Assembly (NCBI GenBank): GCA_937877565.1
Contig: CALFJB010000068.1
Span: forward strand, 1 to 33,326
DNA length: 33,326 nucleotides
Direction: 5' to 3'
Source of the DNA: an uncultured Selenomonadales bacterium
Lineage (GTDB): Bacteria; Bacillota; Negativicutes; Selenomonadales; Selenomonadaceae
A model generated the notes under the pieces. That model did no database searches and was not told where the DNA came from. It was given only the letters and a program-made list of their open reading frames with translations. Positions 7,761 to 17,314 of the stretch are shown here, piece after piece (the first letter of the stretch is position 1; each line of letters opens with the position of its first letter). The position numbers and the translations under genes are program-made.

Positions 7761-10700
7761 TTGAAATGGTTCGGATCGAATTTTTCAGTTCGTCGCCTAT
7801 GTTTGATACTTTTTGGAATTTTTTTTGCAACCGCTATTTTTGGCGGTTTTTATTTGTATGCAAAACGTGCTGCAATTTTAAGATACGCCCTCGACAACGC
7901 CGAACAAAAAGCCTCTGAAGCTATTGGTACGCAAGTTAAAATTGGCAACGCTGTCCTTGAAGAATGGAGCCTTTCAAAATTTACGGACAGCGCGTTAATT
8001 TTAGATAATCTTGAAATTTTTGATAAAAATAATGAACTTATGGCGAAAGTTGACAGTGCGAAAGTTACTTTCAAACTTTTAAATTTTTATGACGACGGCG
8101 CGGGCGCGATTGACGAAATTGATATTGACGGCGCGGCGGCTTTTATCAAAAAGCGCGATGATGATACTTGGAATTTTCAAGACATTAAAACTAAAGGCGG
8201 CGGCGAAAGTAATTTTAACGCTCAAATAAATCTTAACGGCGGCGAAGTTACGGCGGACTTTGACGGCAAAAATATTTCTGTCGCCGAAATTTCGGCATCG
8301 GCAGATTGTGCTGATATGAACGCCATTGACGCCACACTTTCTGCCAAAACTTTGGGAAGTCATATTAACGCAACTGGAACTGTTGGCGCGGACAAACAAA
8401 TTATTAATGCAATTATTGATACTGCCGACCTTTCAAAAATTTTTGCGTACCTGCCGGAAGATATTTTGCCGGAAGGCGTGGAATTTCACGGCGGCTTTGT
8501 AAACGATCTTATAATAAATATTTTGCGGCGCGGCGAAGTTTTGAGTTACAGCGGCTCAACGAATGTTTCAGCCGGTGCGGTTAAAGTTGAAAAAACTGAA
8601 ATTAAAAATATTGCCGGAAACGTAACTTTCACGGACGCGCAATATAATATTGACGCAAGCGCGGAGGCTAACGGGCAAATTACGGCGGTTAAAGGCACTG
8701 TTCGCACTGATACCGACGAAATTTATTTTGATTTAAATGCAGAATCTGACAGTTTCGCCCCGTCCGCAGTCATTGAAAATCTTGGAATTGACGGCGCGGC
8801 GGCTTTTACTGCTCACGTTTTCGGCACGGGTAAAAATCCTAAAGTTGAGGCTGAAATTTTTTCTGATTATATCGGCTACGAAGATATTTCTGCGCGAAAC
8901 GTCCATACCAATTTCAGATACGCCAATAACGCGGTTTATTTGTCTGATATTTACGCTGAAACTTTCGGCGGCGCAATTACCGGCGAATTTGAGCTTGACG
9001 CGCAAAAGTTGGCGTACAATTCGCACTTGAAGGCGAACGGTATAAATATTTCGCAGGTTAGAAATTACGCCGACAACAATTTAGAAATTTACGGCAGTTT
9101 AAACGCAGACCTTGCATTGAACGGCACGGGCGCGGATTTTTCGACGCTGAAAATTTACGGCACGGCGGACGGCAACAATCTTTATTATCAAGATTTTCTT
9201 GTGAACAATTTGGACAGCTCCTTTTATTTTAATCAGGACGATATAAAATTTGACTACCTCAAATTGAATTTGCCGAATCGCGGCAACGTGAATCTTGAGG
9301 GAACTTTGACGGACGCCAAAAAATTAGACTTTGATTTTTACGGGGCGCACGTCGATTTATCTTTGGCAAAAACTTTTGACTCCTCAATTAAAGTTGGCGG
9401 AATGAGCGATTTTATTGGCTCAATTCACGGCGATATTGATAACCCGCAACTGGATTTAAAACTTTCGGCGGTGGATAATTCTCAACGTGGCGGAGTCAAA
9501 GGCGAACTTTTTAACCAAAATTTTGACAGTATGAACGTGGCTTTGTCAGGAAGTTTTGACGCTGTCAACGTTGGACTTTTTGAACTGGAAAAGGACGGCA
9601 AAACTCAATGGCAAGTTATTGACGGAAATATAAACCTTAAAGAAAGAAAATTAAATGTGCGACTTGATACGGTTGGAGCGCGGCTTGAAGGTATTGTTGA
9701 CTTGGTTGCACCGGGACAAAATTTAACCGGCGAAATTGATAATACAATTCGCGTGCAAGGAACTTTTGACGATCCCGAGCTTGTTGGATATGTTGAAATG
9801 CACTATGGCAGTTACAGCGGTATTTTGATTAGCTCCATGCGCGGCGATTATTACATTGAGGACGGCGATAAATTCCGTCTGCAGGACTTTGAAATTATTA
9901 CTCCAATGGTTGATATGGTTTTGAACGGCACATTAAATATAAAAAATTACGCGCTTGATATGGTTGTGCGCGGGCGTGAAATTGATTTAAAACGCTTTCA
10001 GCATCAATTCCCGTATCCAGTTGCGGGCGTTGGAAAATTTGAAGGCTTGATTCAAGGAACGGTTGACGCGCCGAAATTTGACGGACAACTTACAAGCGAC
10101 GAATTAATTTTTAACGACGTTTCGCTGAAAAATATCACGGGACATATTGGCGCGACTGCAAATTCTGTTGTACTGGATGATTTTAATTTTGAACAGGGGC
10201 GCGGCAAATATGAAATGTATTTGGGCGCGGATTTATCAAGCGGCGCAATTAGCGGCGAAGCGAACGTAAAAGAAGTTGACATTCAATCTTTGGCGGCGTT
10301 GGCTAATCAGCAGGCAAAATTGTTAAGCGGCGACCTTACAAGTAATATTGAAATTGGCGGCTCAATTCAGAATCCCAGCGTTAGAGTTTTGGGTTCAATT
10401 CCAAAAGGCAAAGTTGGCGAATATGATTTACACGACGTGCAACTTGATATTAATCTGATTAACCACGTTGCAAATATCAACCGTTTCAAAGGTTATCAAG
10501 GCAAAGACGGCACTTTTGAAGTTGCGGGCAATGCAAATTTGCACGGCGATTTAAATTTGAACGGCTCGGCTAAAAAAATTGAAATGGGCGTTTTAGGCGC
10601 ACTTGCAGGATCGGACGCGGAGTTTGTTGGCGATACAAATATTGACGTGAAAATTTCCGGCGATATTAACAACCCTGAAGGCGCAATGTTTTTAACGGCG

Positions 10701-12161
10701 TCCGGCGGCTTTAAAGGTTCAACCTTCGATTTATTGAAAGGTCACATACTTTTTAAAAATTGGACTTTTGATGTAAAAGATTTGACAGTTGAACGCGCAC
10801 TTGGCGAAAAAGTTTATCACGCAGGGGCAAAAGGTACAATTCCGTTTGAGGCGTTGTATCTTGAAAATGAAAATCCTGCCGCGCAGATGAATTTGACGGT
10901 TTCATTTGATGACGCTGATTTAAGTTTGTTGCCGGTCGTAAGTAGTGCTGTATCGTGGGCAACCGGCGAAATGGCGGGCAATGTGACGATAACCGGCACG
11001 GTGTCCAATCCTCAAATTAACGGCGGAATTTCTTTGAATGACGGCATTGTTAAAATTAAGGGTATGAAAAATCAAATTGAACATTTCAACATTGCAACGG
11101 AATTTGTCGGCGATAAATTTATTGTTGACGATTTTAGCGGCAATATTGGCGAAGGAAAATTTACACTGAATGGCGGCTTGAGTTTTTCAGATTTCACAAT
11201 TCACAATTACACCTTTGATTTTATTGCTGACAATTTGGATATTCGCACGGACTTTTTCACGGGTCCTCTAAATGCAACTTTTTCTTTGACTGAAGATACT
11301 CTGCGCGATCAAACTTTACCGAAAATTTCAGGGAATGTAGATTTTGAAAAATGCTTGTTCAGTATTCCGACAATTCCGGATTCTGAAGGCGAACTTCCGG
11401 AAATTATGTTAGATATTGGAATAAATTTGGGCGATAAAGTTCACTTTTACAGCTCTAGGTTGTATAATATGCATCTGACGGGCTTTGTAAAATATGAAGG
11501 TACGACGCGCAGAGTTAAACCTTCGGGAATAATTTCAGCTAAGCGCGGTGCAACTTTAAATTATTTGTCAACGGTTTTTGACGTGCGCGAAGGCGAACTT
11601 TATTTTAATCAAATTGGAGATTTTATGCCGAGCATTGAATTTTTGGCAGATGCAAGAGTTGCAAACTTCAAAGTTACACTTGAGGCCTCCGGCGTTTTGG
11701 GCAAAAATCCAAAGGTAACGTTGACTTCCAATCCTGAAAAATCCGAGACAGAAATAATGCAACTTTTGACACTGCGCGACGCTTACGGCAATTCAACTTC
11801 AAATATGTCAATGGCAGATGTTTTGGCGATTGGCTTGCAAATGAGTATTCTTGGCGATATTGAAGACACGATAAAACGAACGTTGGGGCTTGACAGATTT
11901 ATATTTGCAAGCGGTTCCGGCAGTGCGCTTGAAAGTTTTTCAAGTAAAGATACTGACAATAACGACCACAAAGAGGACTTCAACATTTCAATCGGCAAAT
12001 ATATCAATGATAAAGTTATGCTGAAGTATACGCAGGGATTAACCGGCGATAAAATCAAGCGGTATGGTTTCCAATACGATTTTAACGATAACTTGGGCTT
12101 TACAGTTGAACGAGAAAGCAACGAGTATATCTTTAGTTTAGAGGCAAGATACAAATTCTAA
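7761..12161 (+). CDS. tamB: TamB-family translocation/assembly and lipid-transport protein
   Basis: A 1466-residue AsmA-like giant anchored in the inner membrane by one N-terminal segment (about residues 12-34, LCLILFGIFFATAIFGGFYLYA). It spans the periplasm as a long groove of repeated beta-strands, visible as alternating G/D/N-rich strand repeats through most of the length. The C-terminal TamB domain (about 1130-1466) contains KVTLTSNPEKSETEIMQLL and ends in barrel-like strands with a terminal Phe (EARYKF). TamB-type proteins work with an Omp85 partner and carry phospholipids to the outer membrane. The partner gene follows after 22 bp. Start TTG 7761 lies eight bases after AAGGAGG. Confidence 0.93.
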   Translation: MKWFGSNFSVRRLCLILFGIFFATAIFGGFYLYAKRAAILRYALDNAEQKASEAIGTQVKIGNAVLEEWSLSKFTDSALILDNLEIFDKNNELMAKVDSAKVTFKLLNFYDDGAGAIDEIDIDGAAAFIKKRDDDTWNFQDIKTKGGGESNFNAQINLNGGEVTADFDGKNISVAEISASADCADMNAIDATLSAKTLGSHINATGTVGADKQIINAIIDTADLSKIFAYLPEDILPEGVEFHGGFVNDLIINILRRGEVLSYSGSTNVSAGAVKVEKTEIKNIAGNVTFTDAQYNIDASAEANGQITAVKGTVRTDTDEIYFDLNAESDSFAPSAVIENLGIDGAAAFTAHVFGTGKNPKVEAEIFSDYIGYEDISARNVHTNFRYANNAVYLSDIYAETFGGAITGEFELDAQKLAYNSHLKANGINISQVRNYADNNLEIYGSLNADLALNGTGADFSTLKIYGTADGNNLYYQDFLVNNLDSSFYFNQDDIKFDYLKLNLPNRGNVNLEGTLTDAKKLDFDFYGAHVDLSLAKTFDSSIKVGGMSDFIGSIHGDIDNPQLDLKLSAVDNSQRGGVKGELFNQNFDSMNVALSGSFDAVNVGLFELEKDGKTQWQVIDGNINLKERKLNVRLDTVGARLEGIVDLVAPGQNLTGEIDNTIRVQGTFDDPELVGYVEMHYGSYSGILISSMRGDYYIEDGDKFRLQDFEIITPMVDMVLNGTLNIKNYALDMVVRGREIDLKRFQHQFPYPVAGVGKFEGLIQGTVDAPKFDGQLTSDELIFNDVSLKNITGHIGATANSVVLDDFNFEQGRGKYEMYLGADLSSGAISGEANVKEVDIQSLAALANQQAKLLSGDLTSNIEIGGSIQNPSVRVLGSIPKGKVGEYDLHDVQLDINLINHVANINRFKGYQGKDGTFEVAGNANLHGDLNLNGSAKKIEMGVLGALAGSDAEFVGDTNIDVKISGDINNPEGAMFLTASGGFKGSTFDLLKGHILFKNWTFDVKDLTVERALGEKVYHAGAKGTIPFEALYLENENPAAQMNLTVSFDDADLSLLPVVSSAVSWATGEMAGNVTITGTVSNPQINGGISLNDGIVKIKGMKNQIEHFNIATEFVGDKFIVDDFSGNIGEGKFTLNGGLSFSDFTIHNYTFDFIADNLDIRTDFFTGPLNATFSLTEDTLRDQTLPKISGNVDFEKCLFSIPTIPDSEGELPEIMLDIGINLGDKVHFYSSRLYNMHLTGFVKYEGTTRRVKPSGIISAKRGATLNYLSTVFDVREGELYFNQIGDFMPSIEFLADARVANFKVTLEASGVLGKNPKVTLTSNPEKSETEIMQLLTLRDAYGNSTSNMSMADVLAIGLQMSILGDIEDTIKRTLGLDRFIFASGSGSALESFSSKDTDNNDHKEDFNISIGKYINDKVMLKYTQGLTGDKIKRYGFQYDFNDNLGFTVERESNEYIFSLEARYKF

Positions 12162-12183
12162 ACGACCTAAGGAGGATTTTCTT

Positions 12184-14133
12184 TTGAAGAAAAAAGTAGC
12201 AATTTGCATGGCGGTAATGTTGACGATGCCGCTACATATGGGATTAAAAGTCGGTGAAGCTGCGCAGGCAACAAATGTTGTTGAACCTTTTAACGATTCA
12301 CAAACTGAAACTAATTCCCAAACTACCGAAAATTCAACAACTGAAACTAGTAACAATTCAACGGCTGAAACTACGGAAACTCCAACGATTGAAAACAAAA
12401 TTGAGCCTGTTGAAACTCCGGCGACTGAAACTAAAAACGATTCACAAAGTGCCGAAATGATGCACGAATATATGAGCCAATTCGACGGCAAAACTATTGT
12501 CAACATTGAATTTGAAGGCTTGACTGATGCAACTTTGCCAACAGTTAAGGCGGCAATTTTGGCGCACGTCGGCGACGAATTCAGCGCAGATATTGCAATG
12601 CGCGACCGTGAGGCAATTTTAAATACCGGCTACTTTTATGAGGCGTACCAAACTTTTCAAGAAGTACCTGAAGGCGTTTTGGTAACTTATCACGCGGTTG
12701 AAAATCCTGTGCTTACTGACATTAGCATTAGCGGCAACACGCTTTACAAAACTGAAGATTTAACCCGAATGTTTACAATTCGCCGCTACAACATTTTGAA
12801 CAGAAATACTTTGCAGGACAATTTGGCGGCGATTGAGGAAAAATATCACGGCGACGGCTATATTTTGATGAAGTTTACAGATATGAATGTTGGCTCGGAC
12901 GGGATATTGACTTTGAAAATCAATGAAGGAATACTTGAAGGTTACGCCGTCAAAGGCAACAAAAAAACTAAAGACAGAGTTATTTTGCGTGAAATGCGTC
13001 AAGAAGTCGGCGAACCGTTTAACGCAAAATTGGCGCGGCGCAGTATGGATCGCGTTTACAATCTTGGATTTTTTGAAGATGTCAATGTAAAAATGTTGCC
13101 CGGCGTTGAACCGAATGCAATTATTATGGAAGTCAACGTTAAAGAACGCCGCACGGGGACATTTGGCGTTGGCGCGGGATACAGCACGCGTGACGGAATT
13201 TTGGGCAGTGTAACTATTGCCGATAAAAACTTTCGCGGCACGGGCGATTCTGTTTCATTTACGTTTGAAAAAAGCGCGGAGGAAACTGACGCGCACGGTA
13301 TAACTTTTTCTTACAAACGCCCTTGGCTTGACAAAAAAGAAACTGCGGCGACTTTTCAATTTTACAATCGCACTTACCAATATTACGACTACAACACCGA
13401 CGGGCATGTTAATGAACGTTATATGAGGCGGTATTTGGGCGGCGAAATTACTTTGAGTCGTCCGCAAAGTGAATATTCCACAAACTATTTGACGTTGCGT
13501 CATCGTAAAGATTCATATGTTAGAAATGTTGTAGCAGGTGTTGCGGGCAACCGCAGCGGAATTTACGGCGAAGCTTGGCGCAAAGCTAATTTCGGTACAA
13601 CGCGTTCAATAATTTTCCAACACGTTACAGATACTCGCGACAATGTTTACAATCCAACAACCGGCGGCAGAGTTTCACTTGAAGCGGAATTTGGCGGACT
13701 TTGGGGCGGCGATTTTAATTTTCAAAAATATATCATTGATCATCAGCAATTTCTTAAAGCCGGCGATCATTCGCAAGTTTGGGCGGGAAAAGTTTCCTAT
13801 GGTTTTGCGCACGGCGATTTAACAGAGTTTAATCAATTCCGAATTGGTGGACAAGGAACTTTGCGCGGTTATCGTGACGACCAATTTAGAGGCAGTCGAA
13901 TGATTTTAGCAACGCTTGAATATCGTTTCCCGCTTGCAAAGAAAGTTCAAGGTATTTGCTTTACAGATTGGGGCGGAACGTGGAACAGCGGTTTCATTCC
14001 GAAAGGCAACACCATTTATGGAAGTCTCGGGCTTGGCGTTGCACTCAATACGCCTTTGGGTCCTGTGCGTTTAGATTATGGTTACGGCAAACAAGGCGGC
14101 AGGTTCCATTTCAACATTGGCGGAGGCTTTTAA
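12184..14133 (+). CDS. bamA: BamA/TamA-type Omp85 outer-membrane assembly protein
   Basis: A 649-residue Omp85 protein that inserts beta-barrels into the outer membrane. Order: signal peptide (about 1-28), a Thr/Glu/Asn-rich low-complexity stretch (about 30-92), about three POTRA domains (about 99-327; strands IVNIEFEG, LTDISISGN, LEGYAVKGN), then a 16-strand barrel (about 335-649) with the conserved GQGTLRGYRDDQFRGSR lid-lock motif and a terminal Phe. E. coli BamA has five POTRAs, so this is a short form. Placement after tamB leaves open whether it is the main BamA or a TamA-like partner. Start TTG 12184 follows AAGGAGG (12169-12175). Confidence 0.87.
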   Translation: MKKKVAICMAVMLTMPLHMGLKVGEAAQATNVVEPFNDSQTETNSQTTENSTTETSNNSTAETTETPTIENKIEPVETPATETKNDSQSAEMMHEYMSQFDGKTIVNIEFEGLTDATLPTVKAAILAHVGDEFSADIAMRDREAILNTGYFYEAYQTFQEVPEGVLVTYHAVENPVLTDISISGNTLYKTEDLTRMFTIRRYNILNRNTLQDNLAAIEEKYHGDGYILMKFTDMNVGSDGILTLKINEGILEGYAVKGNKKTKDRVILREMRQEVGEPFNAKLARRSMDRVYNLGFFEDVNVKMLPGVEPNAIIMEVNVKERRTGTFGVGAGYSTRDGILGSVTIADKNFRGTGDSVSFTFEKSAEETDAHGITFSYKRPWLDKKETAATFQFYNRTYQYYDYNTDGHVNERYMRRYLGGEITLSRPQSEYSTNYLTLRHRKDSYVRNVVAGVAGNRSGIYGEAWRKANFGTTRSIIFQHVTDTRDNVYNPTTGGRVSLEAEFGGLWGGDFNFQKYIIDHQQFLKAGDHSQVWAGKVSYGFAHGDLTEFNQFRIGGQGTLRGYRDDQFRGSRMILATLEYRFPLAKKVQGICFTDWGGTWNSGFIPKGNTIYGSLGLGVALNTPLGPVRLDYGYGKQGGRFHFNIGGGF

Positions 14134-14138
14134 TTTAA

Positions 14139-15359
14139 ATGAATTACAAATATTTTCAGCCGGAATATGTCAGCCGCTTTCAATGTAACGGAGAAATTTG
14201 CCCTGAAAATTGTTGTAAAAAAAATTGGAGAATTACAATCGATGAAAAAACTTACAACAAATATTTAAAATTGGAAGAACAAAATCCCGAGCTTGAAATA
14301 ACTCGACACATAGCCAAATTAGAAAACGGTTATAAATTAATTTTCGGCGAAAAAAATTGCTGTCCTTTCCTTACTGAAAACGGTTGGTGCAGTATTCAAA
14401 AAAGATATGGCGAAGAATTTTTATCTGAAATTTGCAGGACGTTTCCTCGTATTATTTGGAATTTTTATGACGGATACGAATGTACTTTGAGTTTGACGTG
14501 TCCTTTGGCAATGGAAATGATTTTATTTTCAGATGAGCCGTTAAAATTTGAGAAAATAGAAATTCCGGAAAGCGTACACAACAAATTTGACAAATTAAAC
14601 GTAAATTCAAACGCCGCTGCAATTCCATTTGAAGATATAATTCAAGTGCAAGAAACTTCGATAAGAATTTTGCAAGAACGCGCTTTGACGATTGACAAAC
14701 GGCTTTTAATGTTGGGATTGTACTTTGATAAGCTGGAAGAAATTTTTAACGGCAACGGATTTAACGAATTGGAAAAAGTTGACGCGTTTTACAGGGATTC
14801 AAAATTTTTAACTGAACAGGCGGCTCAAATTTCGCCCGCTTTAAATTTTAATGCAGCTGAACATATCAGGATAATGTTTGGCATTTTAGAAATTTTGTAC
14901 GGCGCGGGAAATAACACTGGATTAACGGAAAGACTTTTTATTGGTGCCATAACCAAAGCTTTGAAGATTGAGCCGGATGAAAATAATCAGATAAGTTTAA
15001 CTGCAACAGCACAAAATTATCTTGCACTTGACGAGCAACGTCAAAATTTTATTAATAAATTTTCTACGATTTTTGAAAATTATTTGGTAAACGAATTTTT
15101 CTATTGTATTTACCCGTTCAATTTTAATTTTAATATAAATCTCAATTACGGGATGTTTTTAACGATTTACAAAATGCTTGAGTTAAGTACTTTTTCAATT
15201 TCTCTGAATTGGGATGTTGATCCAAAAACTTTAGCCGACCAAATTGTTTTTTACAATCACGGCATCGACCATAACAGAAACCACCTAAATAAAATTGAAG
15301 CATACTTAAAAGATAAAAGCGATATTGTGGAAATAATGCAGGATATGTTGAAGGTTTAA
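14139..15359 (+). CDS. fliB: FliB-family flagellin lysine-N-methylase
   Basis: A 406-residue protein with the FliB cysteine layout: Cys16, Cys21, Cys25 and Cys26 near the N-terminus, then NCCPFL and GWCSIQ around 72-83, then ICRTFPR, consistent with a metal or Fe-S centre. FliB methylates lysines of flagellin. No flagellin gene is in the window, so the target here is unknown, although a FliD-like protein is encoded at 30211-31050. The start is five bases after bamA and lacks a close Shine-Dalgarno (GGAGG is about 15 bases away), which suggests coupling. The next gene starts one base after its stop. Confidence 0.8.
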   Translation: MNYKYFQPEYVSRFQCNGEICPENCCKKNWRITIDEKTYNKYLKLEEQNPELEITRHIAKLENGYKLIFGEKNCCPFLTENGWCSIQKRYGEEFLSEICRTFPRIIWNFYDGYECTLSLTCPLAMEMILFSDEPLKFEKIEIPESVHNKFDKLNVNSNAAAIPFEDIIQVQETSIRILQERALTIDKRLLMLGLYFDKLEEIFNGNGFNELEKVDAFYRDSKFLTEQAAQISPALNFNAAEHIRIMFGILEILYGAGNNTGLTERLFIGAITKALKIEPDENNQISLTATAQNYLALDEQRQNFINKFSTIFENYLVNEFFYCIYPFNFNFNINLNYGMFLTIYKMLELSTFSISLNWDVDPKTLADQIVFYNHGIDHNRNHLNKIEAYLKDKSDIVEIMQDMLKV

Positions 15360-15360
15360 A

Positions 15361-15915
15361 ATGAAGTGGCAGAATCACCAAATAGCGACGGGATTTATAA
15401 TTTACGCGGCGACGAATGACGCGCTGATGGTTGCGGCAAGTATTATGGGCGCGGTTTTACCTGATAAAGTTGAAGGCAACCCGCCGAAAGATAATAACGC
15501 TTACTGGAAATGGCGCAGGAGTCATCGTACGTGGTCACATTACCCGCCGCTTTATTTTTTATCATTGGCGTTCGCGCAGGTTGTCAAAATATATTTGCAA
15601 AGTCCAATAGCCGAAATTTTTTTGAATTTAATCAGCTACATTTTAATTGGCGCGTTGTTGCACATTGCGGAAGATGGAATTTGCGGCAAAGTTCCAATTT
15701 TGAGTACAAAAAAAAAGCACGGCTTAAAACTTTTTAAAGTCGGCTCGTTTGGCGAATACATTTGCACGGGGCTGATTGTTTTAGGTTGCGTGGCGTTCAG
15801 TTTCAGCGGCGTTTTGGACGAAGAATATCAGCTGCGCGAAAAATTTTCGCAGTTTGAGAAAATTGATACAGAAACAACTTTTCAAAGGTTGAAAAATATT
15901 TTAGGAGAGATTTAA
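15361..15915 (+). CDS. YdjM-like membrane-bound metal-dependent hydrolase (DUF457)
   Basis: A 184-residue membrane protein with about four hydrophobic segments. Family marks: NHQIATG near the start, GAVLPDK at about 30-36, SHRTWSHYP at about 54-62 (the HRxxTHS-type motif) and LLHIAEDGI at about 97-105. The His and Asp residues are thought to bind metal. The substrate is unknown for this family. It is packed between fliB (one base) and the TSCPD gene (zero bases), so the three are very probably one transcript. I am surer of the family than of any function. Confidence 0.72.
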   Translation: MKWQNHQIATGFIIYAATNDALMVAASIMGAVLPDKVEGNPPKDNNAYWKWRRSHRTWSHYPPLYFLSLAFAQVVKIYLQSPIAEIFLNLISYILIGALLHIAEDGICGKVPILSTKKKHGLKLFKVGSFGEYICTGLIVLGCVAFSFSGVLDEEYQLREKFSQFEKIDTETTFQRLKNILGEI

Positions 15916-16164
15916 ATGAAAAACTATTCTTACAATCCTGTTGGAGTTTGTGCAAAACAAATTAATTTCAGCGTTGACGACGCGGGCAAACTTCACAACG
16001 TAGAATTTATTGGCGGTTGCCCCGGTAATTTGTTGGCGATTGGTAAACTTGTTGAAGGCAAAGACGCCAAAGAAATTGCCGATATTTTGCGCGGCAATGA
16101 TTGTCGCGGACGCGGTACAAGTTGCGCCGATCAATTTGCGCTTGCGATTGATAAAATTAATTAA
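15916..16164 (+). CDS. TSCPD-domain protein (TIGR03905-like)
   Basis: An 82-residue stand-alone TSCPD domain. The motif VEFIGGCPGNLLAIGKLVEG and the C-terminal NDCRGRGTSCADQFALAI match the small uncharacterised family TIGR03905. TSCPD domains also occur at the C-terminus of B12-dependent ribonucleotide reductase. The three or four cysteines (residues 12, 35, 63, 70 approximately) could bind a metal. AGGAGAG overlaps the end of the preceding gene. It is the last gene of the plus-strand block. No function is known. Confidence 0.78.
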   Translation: MKNYSYNPVGVCAKQINFSVDDAGKLHNVEFIGGCPGNLLAIGKLVEGKDAKEIADILRGNDCRGRGTSCADQFALAIDKIN

Positions 16165-16175
16165 GTTTTTAAATG

Positions 16176-16207
16176 TACTTTTCTTTTCCAAAGCAAAAAG
16201 AAAAGTA
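16176..16207. terminator. Long A/T inverted repeat, probable bidirectional terminator
   Basis: TACTTTTCTTTT (16176-16187) pairs perfectly with AAAAGAAAAGTA (16196-16207). It lies between convergent genes. A close copy is at 28616-28649. Confidence 0.6.
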
Positions 16208-16437
16208 GCATGCGCGGTTTGCGCTAGCAAAGCGTGCTCTTTAGCAAAGAAAGTGCTTTTCTCGCCCGTCCGCCGCTAAGGTTCCTGCACGCTCCTAGTA
16301 GGTGTGCCGCCAGAGGCGGCGCGTAGTTTACCGCACGCGCCATCGTTACTGTTATCGGCGGCACAGGACGGGCGGTTTTTCCCCTAACAGCTTGCAATGC
16401 GACGAGTAAGAGCATTGCTCACCTATATACCTAACAC
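16208..16437. repeat. GC-rich structured intergenic island
   Basis: This stretch between the TSCPD gene and rbgA is much richer in G+C than its surroundings. CGCCCGTC (16263-16270) pairs with GACGGGCG (16367-16374) and encloses GCCGCC-AGA-GGCGGC (16306-16320). GCAATGC (16394-16400) pairs with GCATTGC (16412-16418). It ends in ACCTATAT-ACCTAAC-ACCTA, the heptamer seen before tamB. No gene is visible. It could be a dispersed repeat or a structured RNA. Confidence 0.6.
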
Positions 16438-17283
16438 CTAATTTGGCAAGTCGTCCAAAGTAACTTTGCCAATTTTCCCTGCGCGAAATTCTGATAAAAT
16501 TAATCGTGCAGTTTTTTCAACGTCTACAACTCCGCCTTTGCGTATACAGCCGCGTTTCTTGCCAATCTCGTTTAAAATTTCGTGTCCTGCATTCGGCAAA
16601 TTTTCAATTTTAAAACGCTCACACAAATTTTGCGGAATTTTAACTGCTAAAACTTCCAGTAACTGATAAACTGTCTGCTCAATATCTAAAACTTCGTCAT
16701 TTATTGCATAAGTCCACGCCAATTTCAGCGCAATATTTTTATCTTCAAATTTATGATACAAAATGCCGGGCGTGTCCAATAAATCAAGTCCGTTGTCAAT
16801 TTTAATCCACTGTTTGGAACGTGTTACGGCGGGGCGGTTTTCCGCCTTTGCACGATTTACACCGGCTAATCTGTTAATCAAAGTAGACTTTCCGACGTTT
16901 GGTACACCTACAATCATTGCGCGGGCTGAACGCGGTTTTGCGCCGAATTTTTCTAACTTGTGAGTTTTGGGACGGGCAATATTTTTAGCGGCGGCGATTA
17001 AATTTTTTATTCCCGCGCCTTTGATTGAATCTATTGCAACGGCTGAAATGTTTTGACTGCCAAAATATTTTAGCCACGAATCCAAATTTGCGGCAAGGTC
17101 TGATTTTGTCAGCGCAATTAATTTCGGTTTATCGCCGATTATTTCTTGTAGCAGTGGATTTTGGCTTGAAAGCGGTATTCTTGCGTCCAAAACTTCAATT
17201 ATTAAATCGACGAGCTTTATATTTTCGGCGATTAATTCCTGCGTCTTTTTCATATGTCCGGGAAACCATTGTATTTCGTTCAA
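16438..17283 (-). CDS. rbgA: Ribosome biogenesis GTPase RbgA/YlqF
   Basis: Circularly permuted GTPase needed for late assembly of the 50S subunit. In a 281-residue protein the G4 motif TKSD (59-62) precedes G1 GVPNVGKST (126-134) and G3 DTPG (170-173), the permuted order of this family. The N-terminal WFPGHMKKT is diagnostic. A C-terminal helical ANTAR-like region follows. Start is TTG at 17283 with GGAGG seven to eight bases upstream. The start lies 31 bp from the divergent DedA gene. The stop codon falls inside an ACCTAAC-type repeat, so the repeat supplies its final codon. Confidence 0.94.
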   Translation of the reverse strand: MNEIQWFPGHMKKTQELIAENIKLVDLIIEVLDARIPLSSQNPLLQEIIGDKPKLIALTKSDLAANLDSWLKYFGSQNISAVAIDSIKGAGIKNLIAAAKNIARPKTHKLEKFGAKPRSARAMIVGVPNVGKSTLINRLAGVNRAKAENRPAVTRSKQWIKIDNGLDLLDTPGILYHKFEDKNIALKLAWTYAINDEVLDIEQTVYQLLEVLAVKIPQNLCERFKIENLPNAGHEILNEIGKKRGCIRKGGVVDVEKTARLILSEFRAGKIGKVTLDDLPN

Positions 17284-17314
17284 AATATTACCTCCAGAGA
17301 AAGGAAAAAATTTA

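Noticed and set aside
12254..12460. 68-codon plus-strand frame in bamA
   Set aside because: Shifted-frame shadow of the low-complexity linker in bamA.
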